Shown: in pieces, positions 37,401 to 46,329 of the stretch
Numbering within the stretch: the stretch's first letter is position 1
How the letters are laid out: the number at the start of each line of letters is the position of its first letter
Origin: Aurantibacter crassamenti
GTDB taxonomy: Bacteria > Bacteroidota > Bacteroidia > Flavobacteriales > Flavobacteriaceae
Length of the DNA: 64,000 nt
NCBI RefSeq assembly: GCF_016811105.1
Contig: NZ_JAFBGM010000001.1
Coordinates: 2,484,126-2,548,125, forward strand
Direction of reading: 5' to 3'
Program-made: the position numbers and the translations under genes
The notes under the pieces: generated by a model
What the model was told of the DNA's origin: nothing
What the model saw: the letters and a program-made list of their open reading frames with translations, nothing else
The model's database searches: none

Positions 37401-38085
37401 CTTTTTTGATACCCAAGGCAGTAACAACTACCTCATCCAATTCATTGGTATCTTCAACTAAAACAATGTTGATAGTAGCTCGGCCATTAACACTCACCGT
37501 TTGCGTTGCATAACCTATGTAGGTGATTTCTAATACTGGCGAATCGCCAATAGGGGTAATTACGTAATTACCATCAAAATCAGCCGAGACCCCATTAGTA
37601 GTGCCTGATTCTAAAACAGTAGCTCCAGCGAGTGGAATACCACTCTCATCAGTAATGGTACCGCTAATTTGCATTTGGGCAATTTGACTTTCTGAATTTA
37701 TAGGTGCAACTACAGGTGCTTTTTTGACAATTATGGTGCCTTTATTGGTAAACTCATAAGTAAAATCAATAGGCGATAAGTATCTCTCTAGCAATGCGCT
37801 AGCCTTAATAACCCCTTTCTTTAACTCGAGGTTTGGTGCCATTTTAATTAAGTCATGCCTATAAATAAATTTATAGTCCGTTTGTTTGTTAATAAGCCGA
37901 AAGGCCTGTTTTACATTTAGCTTTACATCTTCTTTAATTTTAATATTTGCATTTTGCGCTATGCCCCATTTTGGGCTAAATGCAAAAGTGACAGTACAGC
38001 ATAAAAGAAGAAAACTTTTCATAATAAACTTTAAGAGGACTTTTACACAATGCTTGGATTGTTCCCCCGTTAATTTAAATTCCAT
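34423..38085 (-). CDS. SusC-family TonB-dependent transporter with STN signalling domain
   Basis: 1220 residues: signal segment (about 21-42), STN (secretin/TonB short N-terminal) domain at about 50-112, CarboxypepD_reg-like domain (about 138-220), TonB box region ELDEVVVTALGIKKDAKALG, plug with SVLYGSEGANGVILITTKSG, and barrel ending RSFGLSVRAKL. The STN domain contacts an anti-sigma factor, which matches the FecR gene 89 bases upstream. So import and its own induction are coupled: ligand binding should release the ECF sigma factor. SusD follows. Confidence 0.95.
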   Translation of the reverse strand: MEFKLTGEQSKHCVKVLLKFIMKSFLLLCCTVTFAFSPKWGIAQNANIKIKEDVKLNVKQAFRLINKQTDYKFIYRHDLIKMAPNLELKKGVIKASALLERYLSPIDFTYEFTNKGTIIVKKAPVVAPINSESQIAQMQISGTITDESGIPLAGATVLESGTTNGVSADFDGNYVITPIGDSPVLEITYIGYATQTVSVNGRATINIVLVEDTNELDEVVVTALGIKKDAKALGYSVTKVDNDRILASGTPVNALQSLYGTAAGVTVAGTATGPSGGFKINIRNAVSFDESSTTRPLIVVDGIPIFDENSNIGYNDRTDRDNGTGINDINPDDIESMDILKGAKASVLYGSEGANGVILITTKSGSRSRGLGISASLTTSIENSAFAAEIQDQYGSGRSASVSATDDQGYYINEKGERALDITGAAFGPKFDPNVNLRWWDGSIRPWQANRRSVNDQLFQTGIQRTANVAVSSGGERGSVRFSYTNMNYTPIIPGGKYDKNSFSFNASYDLNDFVSLKYVGNYYVTGNLNAAYAGSLDAQGSRSGLGAYSRDIDVDLIRSALVTDNGYNYFQDEDRRQNFISGGRASVAGSLWDWTQNESNFDRIHGIQSLTLDFKLNKVFSAQILAGLDNTTERSTFKGKLQDPSLIGPNSGSVFRDVNRIIRKTYGQATLNFNTGFNDFNFSGFVGGVIRDNYLEERGHEKIGGMVIPNFFSFTNLPSGVNPSAIVDNGRDKLYGLLGSMQLDWKDQIFVEVQARNDWSSILPPDNNSYFYPGASATWIASNSLNLPSAIKFLKLRTSWADVGRPGPLYFGNVNLGVSQSGNGFILSPPNDLPPIDINDNFRQNLEPENKREFEVGLEGYFFENQRLGLDFSVYRANTYNQIMRITAPPGLGVNTIRLNAGDVQNTGWELGLKTKPVLTDNIEWNLNMTFAASKTKVIKLDDELTSMELFGIAGGLSAIAQVGGEYGLIVQQQGVQNYINPSDDNDPNNGELIVDANGQRYAYSRASNRVVGKILPDLTGGVFNRFRYKNFSLVANIDYSFGATFINEAETYMMAAGVLTESLPYRDAESGGIAYFLNDEGAKVAGVNPGNGPTYNDGVLLDGVRPDGTANSQVSSAEDYYASSYFSNGFFPEDRIFKSDYIALRNVSLEYRIPEISKKIGLTDIVLSVFANNLAYLYKAAPNTIPESSNGTGWGDGAFGTTALPAQRSFGLSVRAKL

Positions 38086-38130
38086 AAATTTGAGTGGTTT
38101 AGTTAGACATAGTTTTAATTAATCTAGTTT

Positions 38131-38169
38131 GGAAAAAGGCTATTGCTGTGGAAGGTGCTAGCCTTTTCC
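38131..38169. repeat. Strong hairpin between FecR and SusC genes
   Basis: GGAAAAAGGCTA (38131-38142) pairs with TAGCCTTTTCC (38159-38169), with one bulged A and a 16-base loop. It lies six bases after the FecR stop on the minus strand. On the minus strand no T-run follows, so it is less a terminator than a possible processing or stability element; on the plus strand TTTTATTATT follows, but no plus gene ends here. Confidence 0.6.
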
Positions 38170-38174
38170 TTTTA

Positions 38175-39347
38175 TTATTCTATTATTATTGTTTTGTTTT
38201 TGACTTCAAAAGATATTTGACCTTCACTGGTCGCTTCGATTAGTTCTAAGATTTCCCTGACAGATTTTGTTCGCTCTAATTTTCCAGTGAAAACAAAGCT
38301 TTTATGTTCCATAGTTTTAAAGAAAACTTCTGCATCATACCATCTTGATAATACGCGCATCATTTCGTCTAACGGCATTTCATTAAAAGTGAAAATTCCG
38401 TCAATCCATGAAATTTCTTCAGAGACATCTACATCAACAACTTGTATTGAATCAGTATTTAAACTGAACCTTGATTGTTGGTTTGGTATTAAAATTTTAC
38501 TGCTATTTCCTGCACTAACATTAACTTTTCCTTCAACCAAAGTAGTTGAAATTGAATTTTCGCCGTCGTAGGCTTTTAAGTTAAATTTGGTGCCTAAGAC
38601 TTCGATTTTTTGCGACTTAGATAAAACAAGAAACTTAGCACCTTGGTGTTCAGAATGTGGTGAGACCTCAAAATAAGCTTCTCCATAAACAAGTTCTACT
38701 TCTCTTGTTTGGCCAACTTGAAATTTCACGGGATACTTCAATTTTGTGTCTGAATTCAGCCATACTTTAGAACCATCAGACAATTGCACAAAGAATTGAC
38801 CTCCGCGTGGTATTGTGAGATAGTTGTACAAGGTTTCTTTTACTAAACTCTCATCTTTGTCTTCAGTTTTATAAACTATTTCTTCACCATTTGATTGTAT
38901 TTTGTTTGTAGTGAAGTCTTTACCTTTTTCGAGCGCTATTTGATTACCATCCTCTAAAGTAAGTACGGCTTTATTCGCACCAGATTTAAGCTGATGTTCG
39001 GTTACTTTTTCGGTAGTTTCAATTGTTAATTCTGATTGGTTCCAAATAACAAAAAAAGAAGTGCCCAATAGAATTAAAACTGAAGCCGCTATTGATATTT
39101 TTTTGATTGCATTCAAACGTTTTTGACGCTTACTAACCTTCAATCTATTCTTAATTAATTTTTTGGCTTTATCAACATCGTAGTTATGCATGCATCGTTC
39201 AGTTATGTAATATGTTTTTACCAAGTTTTGAAAAACCTGAATATTACGCTTGTTTTTAAGTGTTGAGTCGAGCGACTCTAATTCATGAATATCCGCCTCC
39301 CTATTAAGGAATTTAACAATAATTGTATCGATTTCGGGCTGACTCAT
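38175..39347 (-). CDS. FecR-family anti-sigma factor
   Basis: 390 residues. Cytoplasmic N-terminal part (1-80) with sigma-binding helices, one membrane segment near 83-103 (ISIAASVLILLGTSFFVIW), periplasmic FecR domain (about 165-265; TIPRGGQFFVQLSDGSKVWL, split motif TIPRGGQ and DGSKVWLNSDTKLKYP) and a C-terminal DUF4974 STN-like domain (about 315-390, FTFNEMPLDEMMRVLSRWYD). It should hold the ECF sigma factor inactive until the STN-SusC signals. It is transcribed with SusC-SusD, divergent from the sigma gene across a 102-base gap. Confidence 0.93.
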   Translation of the reverse strand: MSQPEIDTIIVKFLNREADIHELESLDSTLKNKRNIQVFQNLVKTYYITERCMHNYDVDKAKKLIKNRLKVSKRQKRLNAIKKISIAASVLILLGTSFFVIWNQSELTIETTEKVTEHQLKSGANKAVLTLEDGNQIALEKGKDFTTNKIQSNGEEIVYKTEDKDESLVKETLYNYLTIPRGGQFFVQLSDGSKVWLNSDTKLKYPVKFQVGQTREVELVYGEAYFEVSPHSEHQGAKFLVLSKSQKIEVLGTKFNLKAYDGENSISTTLVEGKVNVSAGNSSKILIPNQQSRFSLNTDSIQVVDVDVSEEISWIDGIFTFNEMPLDEMMRVLSRWYDAEVFFKTMEHKSFVFTGKLERTKSVREILELIEATSEGQISFEVKNKTIIIE

Positions 39348-39449
39348 TTTACGTATATATTATGTATTACGTTTAAATTTTATGAACCCCTCTATTATTT
39401 TTAACTTTTTTTTATATATGTTTATAAAAGTTCTTAATAAATATTCAAT

Positions 39450-40049
39450 TTGGATAAAAACTACGAAAACGATTTTTGGCTTTCAAGTGAGCTTCGTGCA
39501 GGTAATGGCAAAGCATTTGAATATTTAATGGATTGCTATTACCCAGTTTTGTGCACATATGCTTATACTTTAACTCATGATCATGCGAATGCCGAAGACA
39601 TTGTTCAGAGTGTTTTTGTTTCTATTTGGGAAAAAAGGAAAAAGATTAACCCAGGATTATCAATTAAGAATTATATCTATAAATCGGTTTACAACGAATT
39701 TATCAATCAGTATAGAAAGAATAAGCCCGTAGTTTATTTAGAAAAAAAATACATTGAAGCTATAGATATTATAGTAGAGAACAATCATGAAGAACTTGAG
39801 AGGTTAATGCATTTGGTAGATAATGAAATTGAGATGCTACCACCAAAATGCAAACGTATTTTTCTATTAAATAAGAAAGATGGACTTACCCATACAGAAA
39901 TATCTGAACATCTTAATGTGTCAATTAAAACTGTTGAGGGTCATATAACTAGGGCTTTTAAGATTTTGGCAGAAAAATTAGGTAGCAAGACTAATCCAGT
40001 TTTATTTCTTCTTTTTGATTTTGGCAACCAATTAAAGCGTTTGAACTAG
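39450..40049 (+). CDS. ECF sigma-70 factor (Bacteroides type)
   Basis: 199 residues. Region 2 includes YAYTLTHDHANAEDIVQSVF and IKNYIYKSVYNEFINQYRK; region 4 has LPPKCKRIFLLNKKDGLTH and IAEHL-like ISEHLNVSIKTVEGHI. The start is TTG at 39450: no in-frame ATG precedes it and the next ATG would remove part of region 2. A box TATGTTTA at 39417-39424 may be the -7 element. The gene is divergent from fecR, whereas most Bacteroidota have sigma directly upstream in the same direction. Pairing with this FecR is likely but inferred. Confidence 0.9.
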   Translation: MDKNYENDFWLSSELRAGNGKAFEYLMDCYYPVLCTYAYTLTHDHANAEDIVQSVFVSIWEKRKKINPGLSIKNYIYKSVYNEFINQYRKNKPVVYLEKKYIEAIDIIVENNHEELERLMHLVDNEIEMLPPKCKRIFLLNKKDGLTHTEISEHLNVSIKTVEGHITRAFKILAEKLGSKTNPVLFLLFDFGNQLKRLN

Positions 40050-40146
40050 TTAATTTATTTCTAGACTTCAATTTGGCTTCATTTTTTCTTATTTTTTGTA
40101 TTTTTAAAGCGTCTCCCCTTATTAAATTATAACAGAATTTAAGCTT

Positions 40147-41934
40147 TTGCGAACGTCGTTTAATTCTAAATCTATAGCAGTACTTCCATTTTTAAACATC
40201 GGAAAAGAGGAGAATGAATATTTTTCTGATGGAATTACAGAGGAAATAATCAATGCGCTCACCAAAATTGATGGGTTAAAAGTTACCGCACGAACTTCTT
40301 CTTTTTTCTATAAAAATAAACCTCTTGATGCCCGAAAAATAGGAAATGAGTTGGGGGTAGAAACTTTGCTTGAAGGTAGCGCAAGAATTATAAATGAGCG
40401 TGTTCGCATTACAGCACAATTAATTCGTACAGATAATGGATTTCATATTTGGTCAGAGAATTTTGACCGCAATCTTTCCGATATTTTCGAACTACAAGAT
40501 GAAATAAGCCTGTTAATTGCGGATAAGATTCGCGAGAATTTCGGACATTTTGAACTTCAAGAACATTTGGTTTCAAAACCAACTAAAAACATTGAGGCTT
40601 ATAAGTTATTTCTTAAAGGTCGGTCACACCAGTTAACTTGGAATTTAGAAGACATTAACACCGCTATTTCCTTTTACAAAAAAAGTGTAGAATTTGACCC
40701 TTTATTTGCCGATGCCTATATTGGAATAGGTTGGTGCTATGGTATTCTTGGGAGTTGGCAATTTATAGATCATTCAGAGGGATTGGCAAATGCAGCAAAG
40801 TATTTGAATAAAGGAATAGCACTAAATCCTGAATCGGCAACTGGTCATTTTGGTAATGCAACAATAAGTTTTTGGGGCAATTGGAAATATGAAGAAGGTT
40901 TGGCCCATTTGCAAAAAAGCCTAGAAAGCAACCCAAAATTTACGGAAGCCTTGGAGGCAATTTCAGAAATTTATTCCGCCTTGGGTCAATTCAACTTGGC
41001 AAAAGAAGCCATTAATAAAGCATTAGAAATCAACCCATTGTCTCCAAATCACTATTATACAAAAGGAAATATATATTACCTGCTGGGGCATTATGAAAAA
41101 GCAATTAGATTTCTTGATACCTCATTAAAAATCGACCCTAATTTTATTCTATCGATTGAATTGAAGACAGCTTGTCTGATTCAGAAAAACGATCAAGTTG
41201 CCTTCCGTGAACATATGGATCGGAGCCCACAACTGGAAAGACCGCAACTATGCGCCCAATTATTTGATTTGGTCAATGGCACAGATTACTATAAAAATAG
41301 TATAGTAAATTTTGATTACGATAATTTTCAATCAACAGGCACTCATTTACCGTGGTCGTTTTACTTGACCATTTATAATGGAAACCATCAGAAAGCCCTA
41401 AAAAACCTAAAAAACCATGCAAAGCTTCGTACAGGGCAATATATAAATTTTACAAATGATCCCTTTGTGAAACCCTTGAGCGGATATGACGAATATAAAG
41501 AGATCGAATCAGCTGTCTTCAGCAATGCTAAAGATTTCGAAATAAAATCAATTAAAAAAAATCAATTAAACACTAGCCCTTTCGAAAAAGAAGAACTATC
41601 AACTTTTATAAAGCATCTTAATACCGAAATGGATGAGGACAAGCCCTTCCTAAATCCTGAACTGAGCCTAAAAGCCTTGGCAGGGTGTATAGAACTACAT
41701 CCTAATAAATTATCATGGCTTCTGAACAATCATTTTGGAAAAAACTTCAATGATTTTGTCAATCAATATCGCATAAAAGAATTCCAGCGCCTAGCGATAA
41801 CCCCTGAAAATAAAAACATTACCCTGCTTGGGCTAGCTTATGATAGTGGCTTTAACTCAAAAACCGTTTTTAATACTTTTTTTAAAAAAGAAACTGGCAT
41901 GACCCCAAAGCAATGGGTGAAGGCGAACGTTTAA
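40147..41934 (+). CDS. Cytosolic FlgO-like/TPR protein with C-terminal AraC-type DNA-binding domain
   Basis: 595 residues from a TTG at 40147; a stop lies just upstream and no ATG is available, so the start could also be ATT at 40126. Order: a FlgO/TolB-N-like domain (about 8-115; IAVLPFLNIGKEENEYFSDGITEEI), TPR-like repeats (about 150-340; YKKSVEFDPLFADAYIGIGW), a linker, and an AraC-family helix-turn-helix (about 500-595; ITLLGLAYDSGFNSKTVFNT). The first part usually sits beside cyclases or winged-helix regulators; the C-terminal DNA-binding end makes it a probable transcription factor with protein-protein sensing. No membrane segment is visible. Target unknown. Confidence 0.75.
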   Translation: MRTSFNSKSIAVLPFLNIGKEENEYFSDGITEEIINALTKIDGLKVTARTSSFFYKNKPLDARKIGNELGVETLLEGSARIINERVRITAQLIRTDNGFHIWSENFDRNLSDIFELQDEISLLIADKIRENFGHFELQEHLVSKPTKNIEAYKLFLKGRSHQLTWNLEDINTAISFYKKSVEFDPLFADAYIGIGWCYGILGSWQFIDHSEGLANAAKYLNKGIALNPESATGHFGNATISFWGNWKYEEGLAHLQKSLESNPKFTEALEAISEIYSALGQFNLAKEAINKALEINPLSPNHYYTKGNIYYLLGHYEKAIRFLDTSLKIDPNFILSIELKTACLIQKNDQVAFREHMDRSPQLERPQLCAQLFDLVNGTDYYKNSIVNFDYDNFQSTGTHLPWSFYLTIYNGNHQKALKNLKNHAKLRTGQYINFTNDPFVKPLSGYDEYKEIESAVFSNAKDFEIKSIKKNQLNTSPFEKEELSTFIKHLNTEMDEDKPFLNPELSLKALAGCIELHPNKLSWLLNNHFGKNFNDFVNQYRIKEFQRLAITPENKNITLLGLAYDSGFNSKTVFNTFFKKETGMTPKQWVKANV

Positions 41935-42213
41935 CCAAATTTTTATGCTTCTAAAAAGTTCTAAAATATAATTCAGAACGAATACTTCATCTTTAATGTC
42001 ATATTTGCTTAACAATCGTTATGCAAAGAATACAGTGTTGAAAAGTAAAAAGTGTGATTTTTTACAACTTCAATGATTAATTAAATAAATAGCTTTTTAG
42101 GTGAATTACAAAAACAGTCTAAATGAGTGCAAACAACATATATACTAATGAAATTGACCAACATATTGAAAAAAATTGAGGGTTAAGTTACATGGCTTTC
42201 TATTACTTCAATT

Positions 42214-43314
42214 TTAAGTCCTATTAAAAGTAGTTGTTACTAATTCTAAGCTATCAATTTTTCCTTTGAGCTGCGGTTTTCCCATCGGTTCTACGGTAAA
42301 TGTATCATTTAAATAGAGTCGATCCATTAGGGTTTTAGATAGCAGTAAGTCTACTCCATAATCTTGACAAAGACCCTGAATTCTCGCTGTAGTATTTAAT
42401 ACATCTCCAGTAAAAAATATTTCCTTTTTCAAAGCGCCAATTTCACCAGTTGTAACTTCACCAAAATGCAAAGCGGCTTTAAAATCAGGAAAGACTCCAA
42501 ATTTTTTCAGGTATTTATTTTTTAGTGCTTTTAAATCTGATTTCATGTCATAAAAACAATGAAGGCATTGGTTGTTTTTTAATCCATTTTTTAGCTTCCA
42601 TGAGATAACAATTTCATCTCCAATATATTGATACACTTCACCTTGATTTTTGACAATTGCATTGGATAGGTCAAAATAGTACGAGCGTAATAATTCAAAG
42701 TACTTAATATGTCCTAATTCTTCAGCAATGGTAGTTGAAGACTTCATGTCTGCAAACATAAAAATTCGATTCTCCGTTACGGGCTTGTGGTATTTACCGG
42801 TAAAGAAATTCAGCAAAACATTTTGCCCTATATTTTCACTTATTTCTGCATATAACAAAGAGACTAACAGGGAGAAGGAAAGCTGTATAATGGTACTTGC
42901 GTTAGTGATACTAAAAAAGAACGCTCCGTACCTATTCCAAACACGATTGTCAAAAATAGATGTGTTTAATTCTAAGCTTGCTGCAATAGGAAAAGTTATA
43001 AGAATAACCACCACAAAAAATAACGAGTAGATTAAAAATTTAGAAATAATTTTTACCAAAAAACTTTGCTTCTCGAAAAGTCGGTTCAAATAAATCAATT
43101 CTATAAATCCCACCAAAAACCCTACAAAGGTGATACCAATCAACGCAAAAACAACAACATCGGTTTTCATTTGTATGGCAGTATCTGCTATGTTTTTCTG
43201 GTTGTCTAATGCGGCATATTCTATCCATAAAAATAATGCCCCAAAGACCAACCAGATGATTCCGAATGGAATAACTCTAAGGATGTTTCTTTTTGTGTTG
43301 GCTGTTAGTATCAA
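42214..43314 (-). CDS. Membrane class III adenylate/guanylate cyclase
   Basis: 366 residues: four membrane segments (about 14-34, 52-72, 93-115, 135-156), then a catalytic domain from about 180. Metal-binding Asp residues are D189 (MFADMKSST) and D233 (YIGDEIV); the TGDVLNTTARIQ segment holds the transition-state Asn and Arg. So the enzyme looks active, making cAMP or cGMP. It faces the TPR/AraC gene tail to tail across a 279-base gap in which I see no gene. A CRP/FNR-type regulon is predicted further right in this window, which makes a cAMP link worth testing. Confidence 0.88.
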   Translation of the reverse strand: MILTANTKRNILRVIPFGIIWLVFGALFLWIEYAALDNQKNIADTAIQMKTDVVVFALIGITFVGFLVGFIELIYLNRLFEKQSFLVKIISKFLIYSLFFVVVILITFPIAASLELNTSIFDNRVWNRYGAFFFSITNASTIIQLSFSLLVSLLYAEISENIGQNVLLNFFTGKYHKPVTENRIFMFADMKSSTTIAEELGHIKYFELLRSYYFDLSNAIVKNQGEVYQYIGDEIVISWKLKNGLKNNQCLHCFYDMKSDLKALKNKYLKKFGVFPDFKAALHFGEVTTGEIGALKKEIFFTGDVLNTTARIQGLCQDYGVDLLLSKTLMDRLYLNDTFTVEPMGKPQLKGKIDSLELVTTTFNRT

Positions 43315-43515
43315 ATTTTACGCTTACTAAAGAAATTACAATTTAGTGATTCTTTTAAATAATAATACGCAATAATCTTAATCAAAGAACCCGCTTAATA
43401 AGCTTTAAAAAGTTCGAAATTTCATTTAGAAGTTCTGATACATAAATACGGGCGCTTGGCCCCATCTTCATTTTCATCTTTGGCCCATCATTAATTTTTT
43501 AAACAATCAAACAAG

Positions 43516-44238
43516 ATGAAAAAACAAACATTTTTATGCATTACATTTTTGCTAGTGACTTTTAGCACAATAGCTCAAGAGACTTATTTAGATGTAGTCA
43601 TCAACTACACGCCAACAACCATGAATTTTGGAAACAATAACAAAGCTTTAAAAGATTTTAAAGATGGGTACTGGGGGCTTCAAGCAGGAGCATCATTTCA
43701 AATGGGGGTCAACGAGTATTTTTCTCTAGTCCCAGAACTATATTTTGTTATGAAAGGGACTAAGCTAGAGAACAATAATCCACTTACAGGTCAAGAAACT
43801 CGCATCCGCTTTAATACAATAGACTTGCCTGTTTTAGCTCGATTACATCTGTGTAACCTCTATTTAAATGTGGGCCCTGTGGTTAGTTATAATATTCATG
43901 GACGAATAAAAAACGAGGCTAATGAAACTATGTCTGGCGGTAAAACAAAGATGAATTTTGGGTCGGACCCAGGTACGTATAGTAGATGGGATGCTGGGTT
44001 TCAATTTGGTTTGGGGTATGAATTTCAATTGAAGAAATCTAGATTGTTATTTGATTTCCGCTATCACTATGGAATGGTTGATATGGGCAATGGAACGGAC
44101 ATGTATAATCGCTATTTCAACATGAATATTCTGCTGGCTAAAAAGTGGAAAACAAATCCGCTTACCAAGGCAAAAAAGAGAGATATGGCGCTTTGGGAAG
44201 AATTAGATAACAGCACTTTCCCAATTGAATACAAGTAA
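43516..44238 (+). CDS. Outer-membrane beta-barrel protein (PorT-like)
   Basis: 240 residues, with a signal peptide ending TIAQE and alternating strands of the OMP_b-brl_2 type (YWGLQAGASFQMG, YFSLVPELYFVMKG, LPVLARLH, RWDAGFQFGLGYEFQ, LFDFRYHYGM). Probably an eight-stranded barrel without a known substrate. The upstream 200-base gap carries two copies of a GGCCC-CATC motif (43457-43490 region) of unknown meaning. Starts a series of plus-strand genes. Confidence 0.75.
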   Translation: MKKQTFLCITFLLVTFSTIAQETYLDVVINYTPTTMNFGNNNKALKDFKDGYWGLQAGASFQMGVNEYFSLVPELYFVMKGTKLENNNPLTGQETRIRFNTIDLPVLARLHLCNLYLNVGPVVSYNIHGRIKNEANETMSGGKTKMNFGSDPGTYSRWDAGFQFGLGYEFQLKKSRLLFDFRYHYGMVDMGNGTDMYNRYFNMNILLAKKWKTNPLTKAKKRDMALWEELDNSTFPIEYK

Positions 44239-44258
44239 AACTTAGGAGTTTATTCATC

Positions 44259-44987
44259 ATGCAATCAATCAAATTAACAGCAAGAGTAGCAGGTATACTA
44301 TACCTTATAGTTATCGTATGTGGAATTTTCGCAGAGAAGTATGTTAGAATTAGGTTAGTAGATTTTAACGATGGAGCTCAAACCATAATAAATATTTCAC
44401 AAAATGAATTACTATATCGATTGGGGTTTGTAAGCGATTTGTTAATGCAATCCGCATACTTTTTATTACCCGTATTACTGTATCGAATATTGAAGAAGGC
44501 GAACAAATGGCTTGCACAAATTATGGTCTTATGTGTTTCGGTGGCAGTAGCAATCATGTGCATAAATATGCTAAACCATTACGCCCCTTTACTTTTAATA
44601 AACAGCGAAGGATTCAATTCAGTACAAATTCAAAATCAAGTTTTGTTCTATTTAACCCTTCATAGTCATGGTTATCATATCGCACAAATATTTTTTGGAA
44701 TTTGGTTACTACCATTAGGGTATTTAACCTTTAAGTCTGGACTATTTCCAAAATTTATTGGCGTATTCCTAATGATAGGCTGCTTAGGTTATTTAACTGC
44801 TTTTGGCATCTATTTCATTTTTCCAGAGAAGAGTGAAGTTCTGTCATCCTACTTAACCATACCCGCGGATATCGGAGAATTTTCGCTTTGTCTTTATTTA
44901 TTGATAATAGGGGTTAAAAAAGTTCCGAATAATAATTGCGAACGATTAGCAGCAGATTCCACCGAATATTTGCATCAGAATAATTAA
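44259..44987 (+). CDS. DUF4386-family membrane protein
   Basis: 242 residues with six hydrophobic segments and the family start KLTARVAGILYLIVIVCGIFAE. Function unknown. It begins 21 bases after the barrel gene and is followed 31 bases later by a serine hydrolase gene, so it is probably part of the same unit. Confidence 0.75.
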   Translation: MQSIKLTARVAGILYLIVIVCGIFAEKYVRIRLVDFNDGAQTIINISQNELLYRLGFVSDLLMQSAYFLLPVLLYRILKKANKWLAQIMVLCVSVAVAIMCINMLNHYAPLLLINSEGFNSVQIQNQVLFYLTLHSHGYHIAQIFFGIWLLPLGYLTFKSGLFPKFIGVFLMIGCLGYLTAFGIYFIFPEKSEVLSSYLTIPADIGEFSLCLYLLIIGVKKVPNNNCERLAADSTEYLHQNN

Positions 44988-45018
44988 AAATAACATCAAT
45001 CAAAAAAACAAAAGAATT

Positions 45019-46278
45019 ATGACAACAGTATCTAGAATTATCGGATTAATTTTAATTAGCTTACTTATCGCATTGACCTCCTGTTCAAGTGATGATAATG
45101 ACATGGTCTTACTTCCTGAACCATCAAACACGATGACATCATCAGAGTTGACTACTTATTTTGAATCGCTTATTCACGCAGAAAATATACCCGGATTTGC
45201 AGTGACAATAGTTAAAAATGATGCCATTACCTTTCAAAATGGTTTTGGATTTGCAGATATACAAAACCAAAAATTGTACACCAATGAAACCCATAATGGT
45301 ATTGCATCTTTAAGTAAAACTTTTGTTGGCGCAGCAACAGCGAAAGCTATTGAACAAGGTTATTTTACACTTGATACGCCAATTAATGAGGTATTACCTG
45401 TAAATATTGTCAATTTACAACGACCCGAAGCCATTATTTTGGTTAGGCATCTTGTTACACACACTTCAGGCATTTTAGATAATCCTGAAAATTATACAAT
45501 AGGGAACTACACAGTATTGCCAAACCAAGATGTTTCGGGAACTGGAGCCGATATTCTACTTAATGGCATTGGATTAGAAATTTCGAATCCCATACCACTT
45601 ATTGATTATTTAGCTGAATATTTTATGGAAGATGGTTTCTTTTATGGAGATTCTAACTATTTAGACATAACGCCAGGAACCACGTGGACTTACTCAAATG
45701 TAGCAACGGCCTTAATGGGTTTTGTAATAGAATCCACAGTAAATCAGTCATTCGATGAGTATGTTAAAGAAAATATTTTCGCTCCTTTACAAATGAGTTC
45801 GTCCACTTATGATGTAGTTGAGGTAGATTTTGACCGCATGGCAATTCCATACATTGATAATAACAGACCTCTTCCATTTTATGGTAATCATGGGTATCCT
45901 GAAGGAAGTGTTCATACTACAAATCAAGATTTAGGCAAGTATTTATTAGATATGACTCGAGGTATAAAAGGACAATCTTCAACGTTGTTTGCACCTACGT
46001 ACTACAAGTTGTTATTTACAGAACAATTGCCTGACGGAATCGTCCCAAATGCATTCGCTGAAAATCATGGACTTTACTGGTATACCAAAAATGGTAAATG
46101 GATGCATGGTGGTAATAGTTTAGGTATTTCATCACAAATGGAGATTGCAGAAGACGGTAGTTACGGTTTTGTAATTACGAGCAATATAGATGGAACTTTC
46201 TTTGAAAATGAAGGAAAATGGGAAACAGTCAAAGAAAAGATAGAAAATGGTATTCAGGCCTTTTTAGCAAGTAATTAA
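45019..46278 (+). CDS. Serine hydrolase lipoprotein (beta-lactamase/DD-peptidase fold)
   Basis: 419 residues. Lipobox ALTSC gives Cys22. Catalytic SxxK is S97-L-S-K100; YSN lies in WTYSNVATALMG (near 224) and the third motif is HGG in MHGGNSLGIS (near 364). This is the class C beta-lactamase/penicillin-binding fold, which also contains esterases and D-amino peptidases, so the substrate is open. A second, unrelated copy follows immediately. Confidence 0.88.
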   Translation: MTTVSRIIGLILISLLIALTSCSSDDNDMVLLPEPSNTMTSSELTTYFESLIHAENIPGFAVTIVKNDAITFQNGFGFADIQNQKLYTNETHNGIASLSKTFVGAATAKAIEQGYFTLDTPINEVLPVNIVNLQRPEAIILVRHLVTHTSGILDNPENYTIGNYTVLPNQDVSGTGADILLNGIGLEISNPIPLIDYLAEYFMEDGFFYGDSNYLDITPGTTWTYSNVATALMGFVIESTVNQSFDEYVKENIFAPLQMSSSTYDVVEVDFDRMAIPYIDNNRPLPFYGNHGYPEGSVHTTNQDLGKYLLDMTRGIKGQSSTLFAPTYYKLLFTEQLPDGIVPNAFAENHGLYWYTKNGKWMHGGNSLGISSQMEIAEDGSYGFVITSNIDGTFFENEGKWETVKEKIENGIQAFLASN

Positions 46279-46329
46279 CTGAATTGGAATCCTTTTTCAG
46301 GCATTCTTTAATCAATAAAATTGAAAATT

